From positions 58,091,611 to 58,155,610 of the forward strand of contig NC_133777.1 in assembly GCF_003597395.2 (NCBI RefSeq): 64,000 nt of DNA. The letters are read 5' to 3'. The notes beneath the pieces were generated by a model that saw nothing but the letters and a program-made list of their open reading frames with translations, made no database searches and was not told the DNA's origin. This stretch comes from Chelonoidis abingdonii. Its lineage: Eukaryota > Chordata > Testudines > Testudinidae. The translations under genes and the position numbers were made by a program. Shown here in pieces: positions 54,791-64,000 of the stretch (its first letter is position 1; each line of letters starts with the position of its first letter).

Positions 54791-57700
54791 ATGTTGATTC
54801 TGATTTCTAAAGCTAGAGCCTCTGATCCAGCCAGCCTGTAGACAGGAGAGCAAAGATGTTAATAAGCCATGTTTACACTATCCTGGTTGTGAGGCCGGCC
54901 AGGGTGGACCAGTCCTTGGTGCAAGTTAGAGGAGCTTTCAGGATGCTCTAACTTATGCCTGGTTCCCAACAGCCAGAAGGGGCAGTTCCAGCAACTGGGG
55001 CTTACTGGGATGTAAGGATGCTGCATTTATAGCTCTTTCCTCTTGGAGCAGCCACAGCACCGGGGGCCTAGAGAACCGATGGCCTATGAGTGACTACTGT
55101 AGCCGTACACAACCCAAGGACTCCTCTGCACCTGGAGCAGCACAAAGCAGCCAGAGTAGAGCCAAGATACTGGCTCTGTATTTATATTTGTTTTCAAACC
55201 ATGTAGTCTGAAGTAACATTGCTTCAAATTGTTGTATCAAATACAAAAGGAGAGACATGAAAGCTGATGTTTCCCAATTGTGCCTTTAGAGGGTGCTGCT
55301 CTTAGAACGTAATAGCATGTAAGAAGAATTTGTGTGATGAGAATTAACAGTGGGAGCAGTATGACCTAAATAATTCAAAGAAGCTGACAGCCAGTGAAGT
55401 GCTTTGCCTGCTCTGTTCTCCTGTCTGCCTTAATGAGCATAGAGTTTAGAACTCTGTTAAGTCTTGCATTCAAATTGACCTATTTGAATTTATAATAAAA
55501 GGATTGAATTAGAATAAAAATATTGTAATTATTTGCCTGACATAATTAATATTAATACTGCTAATAGTGTCAATGACATAATAGGTCTTCAGCATGGCTG
55601 ATTATTAACTGGGAAAGCCAAACTTTTCTAAAGTTTTTCAGGAGTCCTATATCGTTTTTGTAGGATGTTGACATGTGGTGGTAATTAGAGAGAACAATAG
55701 GCAAGTAAAATAATGCCTTTCAGTTTCTTAGTGTTCCCTTAGCATATCAGCAGAGCCCAGTAGTGGTATGAAATGTTTGATATGTGTCTTTGTTGTACTG
55801 TTTGCATGTAGAGAAATGTTCCATTCCCACTTCAGCTCAAGACTTGCATGCTGGGAATTTAAACTGGTGGAAAAAGACACCAACAAGACCTAGAAATGTA
55901 GATGCTTTTTAAAGGTATTGGTGAAAAAAATGTATTTTAAACCACAAGACTCTGAACACTCAACTCAAAAAAGATCAACTGATTACCTTAATCCAAGGAT
56001 TTAGAGTAAATTATCTACTATCTATCACAAAGAAAACATCTTTTGAAGATAAAATATTACAAGTATTAAATATTTTGAAGACACAGAAGCTAAACTATTA
56101 CAGTCCTTCTCTATTGCTAACCCATAACAGCTTATTTGTGACATCACTGCTGCATTACATTCAATGTGTAAGAAAATCATTCTTTTTTAACTTTTTTTTT
56201 TGTTATTTGTTATATATTTTAAAGACAAACATAGTTTAATTCAAGATTTGTCTTCACTAATCTCATGGAGTGGCCAGTCTTTATTTTTTTTTCTTTCCTG
56301 GTGGAACTCATGAATAAGGGAGTGTTGATTTCATGACTCCAATGGCCATGTGATAAATTCATAACTCTAGAATTCATGTTCATATGTAAGTTTGAGAAGA
56401 ACTTAGTGTCACAAAATCAACAGTACTTGGTGGTTTCAATAAATGTGCAATATTGGCATCATTTTCATGAAACCAGTCATTACTTCCCTCTAGTGTAACA
56501 TTTTTTAAAAAGCTGGAAAAATAAATGGGATCACAAACAAAAGAAAACCCCAAAGATATGAAAAGCAATCTGTTGAAAACAGCATAAAAATATACTAATA
56601 AAATGAAACTTAAAATTGATGCTAAGCCCTACGTCTCAGTTTGCAAAGCTCTGGCTATCTGAAAAAGGGAAGCTGGAGAATAGTTGGCTTCATATTTTAA
56701 ATAACCAGTGAGAAGGAGCTTACAAAGAAAAAAATATAGAGCTAAATCATTCCTTGCATGGTGCAGATGGGGTGGGGCTGGAGGGATGAGAGGAGAGAGA
56801 CTCTTCTAGTAGAGCAGAATCTAAAAAGAGCAGTAAGAGAGAACCCACATACCATGTGCCTGAGGGGGTGGCGTCTGTTAGGGGGCATGTATCTCCCTTG
56901 GCTGGCTAGCTTGTGTGCTGCACTCAGTGAATAGTAACAATTACAATTAGGTTCACCTCCAAAGGCACTCCAGAGTGTGTTCTTGAACTCTCCAATAGAA
57001 TTCTGCCCTAGCTGGGAAGTATGATTTATAGATGAAATACTGGTTAGTTTTCTCACCCTACACCAGCCAGAGATGGATTTAGCCCATAATCTGCAACTGG
57101 AACTATGATATCATGGTAGATCAGCAATTTGGTGATTCTAGCTGCTGCTGTGATCTGCTTTCCTCTTCATCAATTAAACATAAGAAAGAATTACAAACTA
57201 ACTCTGTGCCTTCCCTGTCTGTACAGGAAGATACTTTCTGGAATGCCTAAAAGTTTTCCAATTCCATTGTCCACTATACAAAGGGTATGATTTAATGAGC
57301 TCGGTCCTGGGCTTTGACCCTGGAAAGCTGCAGCCAAGGCTTCTTCCTCCCACCGAGGAATCCTTGGATGGTGCAAAGATAGAGAGGCTGGCCCTGTGCA
57401 ACCAGCCTTCCCTGGCACAGAGGGTGTGTTGCGGGAGGGGTGGTTGTTGCACAGAGCAGGAAAGGGTGTGATAGATGGCATCATATTCTGCCATATTGTT
57501 GGCAGCCACTGGTTGCTGGCTGCATAGCATAAAGCAGCTCTGGAGCTGCTCTACGTTGTGCCAGGAACTCTTTTGGTCCCTGGCCAGTCTAAGGTTGAAG
57601 AAACAGAAAGATGGTTCAGACCTGTCCCATCTCTGCACCCCACACAGAGCAGCTGTGGAGTGAACCTAATATTTTCAGTGACTAATACTAATCATATATT

Positions 57701-58609
57701 TTCAATGGAATGGGCCCTGTGATATAATGATAGGACACAGTAAGGATGGAACCGCCAATATCTTCCTTATTTGTTCACAAACCCCAGGAAAGCACGTGTA
57801 TAACAGGTGAGGCATCGCTACACCACTGAAAAAGAAATGTAGCCCCATTTTATTACCTTTTAGGGCTGTACAGAGCAAAAGCAATAATATTTCAATCTCA
57901 TCACCTTCTTTGTGGTTTTAAGGATAATAAAAAGGGGCTATAATTCTTGGAAGGTGGTCTTGTGATTCCACACTGCTCATTCCATTGCCTTGCTTGTTCC
58001 AAGTTTGTTTGGTCTCTCGAGAAAGGGCTTGTTGCTTGAGGATGAGCTTTTACTGCACTGTTCGTGTTTATAGCATCATCTCTCTTTTTAAAATGCTAAT
58101 CTGCAGTTTTGAATGGTTCTCAAAAAGAAATTTAGAACAGAAACCAGCTTACAGGGATTGCCAGGGCGAGGGAAAAACAGGACTGAACCCAGTTTTAAGT
58201 CTCTGTGTAAGTATTTGTGGCCAGTGCCTGTCAGATTTAAAATATATCTGGCCTAGATCATTCCCTCTCAATGGATCCATTTGAGCAACAGTGCCATCCA
58301 CACAGTCCCAGTCCTTCTGCACTGGCTCTGAAGCTTCCCCTCCTAGGCTTACTCAGAGAGAAGCGCTATTAAGGTTGTGTTACCAGGGCCTCCCCTGGCC
58401 AAGTCTACTCCAAGGAGTCCTTTAGTAGAGGGAGGCACAAAAATGGTATAACAGAGTGGGAGTGTGTATTACTGTTTCCAGATCCCGGGATTGGTTTGGG
58501 AACAATCCACGCCCACCTACAGACTTGCTCATCCCCATAAAATCCTGGACTCTTTTTAGATTCATAAGTTGGGAATAGTGCTACAAAGATTTCTCCCTTC
58601 TAGGATAGT
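54791..58609. other. Unique DNA, 3.8 kb, no feature seen
   Basis: No repeat, exon or RNA gene recognised. 55430-55620 is very AT-rich. The minus frames at 56742-57056 and 57191-57638 (up to 146 codons) overlap in different frames and have no recognised domain. Confidence 0.4.
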
Positions 58610-59206
58610 CAGAGTATGTCTACGCTACAGGATTATTCCGATTTTACATAAACTGGTTTTGTAAAACAGATTGTATAAAGTTGAGTGCATGCAGCCACAC
58701 AAAGCTCAATAATTCGGTGGTGTGTGTCCATGTACCGAGGCTAGCGTCGATTTCCGGAGCGTTGCACTGTGGGTAGCTATCCCGTAGCTATCCCATAGTT
58801 CCCGCAGTCTCCTCTGCCCATTGGAATTCTAGGTTGAGATCCCAATGCATGATGGTGCAAAAACAGTGTCGCGGGTGATTCTGGGTAAATGTCGTCACTC
58901 ATTCCTTTCTCCGTGAAAGCAACGGCAGACAATCATTTTCGCGCCCTTTTTCCCTGGATTGCACTGGCAGACGTCATAGCATGGCAACCATGGAGCCCGT
59001 TTTGCCTTTTGTCACTGTCACCGTATGTGTACTGGATGCCGCTGACAGAGGCGGTACTGCAGCGCTACACAGCAGCATTCATTTGCCTTTGCAAGGTAGC
59101 AGAGACGGTTACAGTTAAGTTTTCTGTACTGTCTCTGTTTGCCATTGTAAATTGGCGTTGAGATGACGGTTATCAGTCATTCTGTACCGTCTGCTGCTGT
59201 CATGGG

Positions 59207-59810
59207 TGCTCCTGGCTGACCTTTCGCTGAGGTCGGCTGGGGCGCAAAGACAAAAATGGGAATGACCCCCCGGGTCATTCCTCCTTTATGTTGTCCTAGA
59301 ATATGGGGCAAGTGTACTAGAGAAGCCAGTGTATCAGAGAACCAGAGAGCACAGCCACTCCATGTCAGATCCCACAGAAATGATGAGCTGCATGCCATTC
59401 TAGGGGGTGTCCTGCAACAACCCCACCCGTTGCTTCCCTCCTCCCCAACCCTTCTGGGCTACCGTTGCAGGTCCCCCCCATTTGTGTGATGAAGTAATAA
59501 AGAATGCAGGAATAAGAAACACTGACTTTTTAGTGAGATAAAATGAGGGGAGGCAGCCTCCAGCTGCTATGATAGTCCAGGACATTAAACGGTGGGAGAG
59601 AGGAGAGCATCCCGCTGCTATGATAGTCCAGGCAGTACAGAATCTTTTCTTTAGACATGAAAGGGGGGGGCTGATGGAGCTCAGCCCCAGTTGCTATGAT
59701 GAAGAAGACAGTTACCAGCCGTTCTGTACCATCTGCCGGGAATAACGGGAGTCATTCCTATTTTTACCCAGGCGCCCCCGCGCCGACCTCACCTGAGGCC
59801 AGCCAGGAGC
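59207..59810. repeat. Inverted sub-repeats inside Harbinger copy 3
   Basis: gctcctggctgacctttcgc to gggaatgaccc (about 59207-59270) is inverted, with differences, at about 59748-59810 (gagtcattcctatttttacc to gccagccaggagc). A gttaccagccgttctgtacc-type phrase stands next to each. Confidence 0.65.
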
Positions 59811-60055
59811 ACTCACAGGCTGATGACGAGATGCTACCAGTCCTACTGCACTGTACCATCTGCCACCGGGAAGGGAGGGAGAGATGCTGCTGTTCATTTG
59901 CCCCAGCACCATGTCTACCAGCACATGCAGTAGACATAGGGTGACATTGAAAAAAGTCAAGAAAACGATTTTTTTCCCTTTTTCTTTCACGGGGGAAGAG
60001 AGGGTGTAAATTGACGAAGATATACCCTGAACCACCCCGGACAATGTGTTTGACC

Positions 60056-60400
60056 CTACAGGCATTGGGAGCTCAGCCAAGAATGCAAATTAACTTTTCG
60101 GAGACTGCGGGAACTGTGGGATAAGCTGGACGTCCTCAGTCCCCCCCTCCCTTCCTCCATGATAGTCCATTTGATTCTTTGGCTTTCCGTTACACTTGTC
60201 ACACAGCACTGTGCTGTGGACTCTGATATCATAGCCCTGGAGATTTTTTCAAATGCTTTTGGCATTTCGTCTTCATGTAACGGAGCTCTGATAGAACAGA
60301 TTTGTCTTCCCATACAAGCGATCAGATCCAGTATCTCCCTGTACATCCATGCTGGAGCTCTTTTTGGATTTGGGACTGCATCGCCACCTGCTGATCAGAG
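60056..60400 (-). pseudogene. Decayed Myb/SANT-like gene (copy 3)
   Basis: The minus strand reads REILDLIACMGRQI then KAFEKISRAM, matching EVLDLIAVWGDKS and TFEKMSKGIK of copy 2. Loss of the Trp in AVWG, frame changes and stops make it non-functional. Confidence 0.6.
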
Positions 60401-60743
60401 CACCACGCTGGGCAAATAGAATATGCAATTCAAAACAGTTCGCGGGGCTTTCCTGTCTACCTCCACCAGTGCATTTGAGTTCAGATTGCTTTCCAGAGCG
60501 GTCACAGTGGGTGCACTGTGGGATACCGCCCAGAGGCCAATACTGTCGATTTGTGGCCACACTAACCCTAATCCGATATGGTAATATCGATTTCAGCGCT
60601 ACTCCTCTCATCGGGGAGGAGTATAGAAACTGGTTTAAAGAGCCCTTTATATCGATATAAAGGGCCTCATTGTGTGGACGGGTGCAGCATTAAATCGGTT
60701 TAACGCTGCTAAAATCAGTATAAACGTGTAGTGTAGACCAGGC

Positions 60744-63136
60744 CATAGTGATAAAGTTTAACCCACAGTCTAAAGGGGCAGAGACATTATTGCTGAAATA
60801 AAAACACAACCTTTCCCCACCAGCAGTACAAGTGTGAGCTTTACACCTGACTTAAATATCACTTACAAGCGGAGCATGTGTTAGAAAGGCAATCAGCAGG
60901 AGTCATCTGATCAAATTAGGCCCACAGCCCCCCGCTATGGTAATTAGCACATGATGACAAAGAATTAAATGTGAGAGTTGTTTTTTAAACATTACATTTT
61001 TTGACATAAATAATAAAGGAAGCAAATATGCCTGTAATTTATGATTTTTCTTTTCTACAAAACATTATGAGGATTGAATCAGACTGGCAGAGCAGCAGAA
61101 TATTAAATAGTTTGCTTTCTGCTGTTCAGGGAGCTGGTATCAGATTTCTGATCACACTCCTTGTTCTCAGAGGTAGCAAGGCAACCCTGTTTAGAGATGC
61201 ATAAGTGATGAAGGATTCAGGTTCATGCAATGTTGGCAGTTAATTAAAAATTATCTGCTGTTCACATACAACCAATTCTAAACCCATCTGCCAGAAATTC
61301 AGATTAGATGTTTGCTTTCCAGAGTGATAGTGAGTAATCTGTTTAGCAAACCTTTGCTGTTGAAATTTTTCAATAATATTTTGGGGGGCAATCTTCTCTG
61401 TTAAATGATGGGTGGGTGAACTAGTTTTGTAAAAACAAGGAGTGATCTGAACCACAATCTGTTCACCAAACCAAATCTGAACCTGCATAAAGAAATTAGA
61501 AAAGTGTGTGGTTTAAAAAAAAAAAAAAAAAAAGCTTCCAAATAATTCATTCTCTCTTTCCAACCTGTAAGAGGTCTACTGGTTTCCCATCATTCAATAT
61601 TGCTTGCATTGGGTCTCCTGACCCTTCAGTAGGCTTTTCCAGTCACATCACCCAGCCAGGTCTGGCAGTGTCTCTGCTAGGGTCCTTGCCTGTTGCTGCA
61701 TACATGTTATCTTAGGAACTGGATGTGAACCTCTGACCAAGGAAGCCCACGAATGTGGGGCATGGGGTCAAATACTGCACTCCTTTAGGCAGATTCTCTG
61801 AGAGTTCTGGATGTGGCAGATCTGGTGCAGTTCTGCTGTACATTGGGGCTGGGGAACGGGCTGGATTTTAGGAAACCATGCAAGGGGGGCTATATCTTCT
61901 GTACACCATGTAGCATAGCTCCTCCATACAACCACAGGGAACAAGTCAGGAGAGAAGCTGCTGGATCCTCCCACAGATCCTTGAGATTGCAACAGCAGCT
62001 GAAATGTGATTCTGTAGTCTATAGAGGAACGTCCTGTTCCCTAAATCCCAGTGGCCCACTCTAAACAAGAGCCTGAATTACTGATCTGAGCTAACTGTTT
62101 GGCCAACACTAGGATTTCCAAATCTAGAAAAGCTAGAGTGGGCTATGGATGGATTGCACTATAAAAACTTTCTGATTGACTAGGAAAGACAATTAAACTA
62201 GACATTGTCCATCTTTAGCAAGAGAACAAATAACCATGTTAATAGTATTATCCGTAACTATAGGCCAGGGGAAATCAAAAGACAAAATATGGTATGAATT
62301 CTGCAGCCTGAAGGCATTTTAGGATTGTGCTGTTTAGGCACTGGCCCACATTGGGGGCAGCATAGAACTGCACAGATGTAGTGGGAGCTCCGGGCAGTGA
62401 TAGGTTCTTTCCAAACACTATGATGATACAGACAATACATTTTACAGCACACAGTGGGTCTCTGCAGAAGAGCATAGGTAGGACTGGAAAACGAGGGTCA
62501 GGTGGGACCCAGAGTGGAGTGATATCTGGAGCTTAGGAATGCAAGTTGGTGACCAGCCTGCCCCTGCCAGCCGTATTACTTCTTATTGTTAACAAAACCC
62601 ACTGGAGGAAAAATATATACAGTGGCCTCCATTTAAAAAGTCAACAGTTCTGAGACTTTGATGTCTGTGATACAACTGTTATTTCTTAACCTACAAATCA
62701 GGGCATCTCAGATAGCACTGGGAGATAGCTGTTAGTAAATGCTGACTGGCAACCATTGTACACGTGTGTTGAAATAAAAGCTAGTAGATGTTATGGCTGA
62801 AGAACTGAAAGACCTGATTTTCAAAAGTTCTGACCCACCTCCTCTTGCTGGTTTCCAAGGGAGCAGCGAGTGCTCAGGTCATTAGTGAATAATGAATACA
62901 TACAAGAAAAGTCTCTGTATGAAAGACATGCTGATAAATGAGTGTTTGCATGTGCTAAATATATATAGTTGCACCCTAAGCAGCTGTGTGTACAATCTGT
63001 GTTCCAAGGTGACTAGAGAGCTAATATTACAACGTGAAATGCAGTTTGAATAGTATAGCTATGGTTTCAAATCTGTGAGCTGCTTTTGGAATAGCCTGTG
63101 CTCCAGCAAAGCGTTAGGCTGCAACACACAAAGGAG
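60744..63136. other. Unique DNA, includes a possible conserved element
   Basis: 60840-61190 has homeodomain-like sites (tatggtaattagcacatgat) and looks unlike repeat DNA. See findings. A poly(A) run is at 61517-61533. The rest holds nothing I recognise. Confidence 0.4.
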
Positions 63137-63145
63137 AATAATAAG

Positions 63146-63627
63146 AAGGCCCCAACAAATTCACAGCAGTGAAAAACGCATCATGGACCATGAAATCTGG
63201 TCTTTTGTGTATTTTTACCCTATACTATACAGATTTCATGGGGGAGACCAGTGTTTCTGAAACTGGGGGTCCCAACCCAAAAGATGGCTGGGGGGGTGGG
63301 GTTGCAAGGTCATTGTAGGGGGATCACAGTATTGCTGCCTTTACTTCTGCACTGCCTTCAGAGCTGGGCGGCTGGAGAGTGACGACTGCTGGCCGAGGGC
63401 CCAGCTCTGAAAGCAGCAGCACATAAGTAAGGGTGGCAATATTGCCACTCCCCAACAATAACCTTGTGACACACCTCACACACAACTTCCTTTTGGGTCA
63501 GGACCCCTGCAGTTACAAAACCATGACCTTTCAGATTTAAATAGATGAAATCATGAAATTTATGATTTTTAAAAATCCTATGACCGTGAAATTGACCAAA
63601 ATGGACCATGAATTTGGTAGGGCCCTA
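63146..63627. mobile_element. hAT-type MITE, 482 bp
   Basis: The ends are aaggccccaacaaattca and, reverse complemented, tagggccctaccaaattca. The 8-bp duplication ataataag is perfect (63138-63145 and 63628-63635). The interior (gggggatcacagtattgctg, cctttacttctgcactgcct, gcccagctctgaaagcagca) is a family I recognise from turtles. Confidence 0.88.
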
Positions 63628-63635
63628 ATAATAAG

Positions 63636-63850
63636 AGTGAAATATAATTTGCCCTGATGTCCTGCTTACGCATGGATCTGCCAAAGGATAGAATCTGCTT
63701 CTTTATTTATAAACTCTTCATCTGAAATCTGCATACATTGGGTCAGCCCCAGAACTGGCCAGTTGCCTTAGATAACTAAGTAACATTACACTGGTATTGC
63801 CAGTTTTCCCTTGGTATATTCTATTGTAAGTGTAAGGAGTGTAAGTGTAG
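63636..63850. other. Unique DNA, no feature seen
   Basis: Nothing recognised before the CR1 at the window end. Confidence 0.45.
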
Positions 63851-64000
63851 ATTGTGCCAAACCAACCTGATCTCCTTCTTTGAGAAGGTGACGGATTACT
63901 TAGACAAAGGAAATGCGGTAGATCTAATTTACCTCGATTTCAGTAAGGCGTTTGACACGGTTCCGCATGGGGAACTGTTAGTTAAATTGGAAAAGATGGG
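63851..64000 (+). mobile_element. CR1-type LINE, RT start, cut by window end
   Basis: Translation gives QTNLISFFEKVTDYLDKGNA and DLIYLDFSKAFDTVPHGELL, the fingers and motif A of CR1 reverse transcriptase with the catalytic Asp. The visible 150 bases have no stop in this frame, so this may be a younger copy than the one at 1582-3620. It starts abruptly, as in 5'-truncated LINEs, and runs past the window edge. Confidence 0.9.

Larger units (their letters stand above)
58612..60743 (-). mobile_element. PIF/Harbinger-type element (copy 3)
   Basis: The left end gagtatgtctacgctacagg and the right end, reverse complemented, ggcctggtctacactacacg are inverted. It shares blocks with copy 2 (gtagctatcccatagttccc, cccattggaattct) and the worn Myb gene on the minus strand. 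Many CpGs have decayed. atagt occurs near both junctions, but the exact duplication is not settled. No transposase seen. Confidence 0.8.

Noticed and set aside
57191..57638. Minus frames of 97 and 146 codons overlapping in two phases
   Set aside because: Two long overlapping frames over the same bases point to stop-poor composition, not coding. No domain recognised.

Overview
This is vertebrate nuclear DNA. It is almost certainly from a sauropsid and most likely a turtle, judging by CR1 LINE ends, abundant diverged MIR-type SINEs, and several DNA-transposon and LTR families that I recognise from turtle genomes. That assignment is from memory and was not checked by a search. I find no convincing host protein-coding exon, no tRNA or rRNA gene, no CRISPR array and no operon-like structure. 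The short open frames scattered through the window are what random AT-rich sequence plus transposon debris gives.

Layout. 1-4.5 kb: unique DNA, then a CR1 LINE end split by an LTR-type insertion with a perfect 5-bp target duplication. 4.5-11.2 kb: small repeats (SINE/foldback families, MIR, a hAT-like element). 11.2-14.6 kb: a CpG-rich PIF/Harbinger-type element containing a 100-bp assembly gap. 15.5-19.7 kb: a mosaic of a 129-bp hAT MITE, a Ty3/Gypsy RNase H remnant with a candidate 3' LTR, a hAT foldback with an 8-bp duplication, a 109-bp minisatellite, a candidate LTR and an RTE-like reverse-transcriptase remnant. 20.1-21.3 kb: a solo LTR. 21.3-35 kb: mostly unique sequence with small MITEs and MIRs. 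35.1-37.65 kb: a decayed non-LTR retrotransposon with endonuclease tail and reverse transcriptase. 39.5-42 kb: a Tigger-like mariner element, a MITE split by a solo LTR, and another LTR split by a short interspersed repeat. 45-47 kb and 58.6-60.7 kb: two more copies of the Harbinger family, the first splitting a MIR and carrying a broken Myb/SANT-like gene. 52.4-54.1 kb: an LTR inside an ancient repeat. 63.1-64 kb: a hAT MITE, then a CR1 reverse transcriptase running off the window end.

No set of genes works together here. The value of the window is its record of insertions: at least five nested events (CR1/LTR, MIR/MITE, MIR/Harbinger, MITE/LTR, LTR/SINE-like) give relative ages. The flanking unique DNA could be intergenic or a large intron, and I cannot tell which. 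I did not find a new biological system that I can defend. The most unusual items are the LTR-like insertion at 1939-3004 with its internal repeats, the Harbinger family with its Myb gene, and the non-LTR element at 35.1-37.65 kb.
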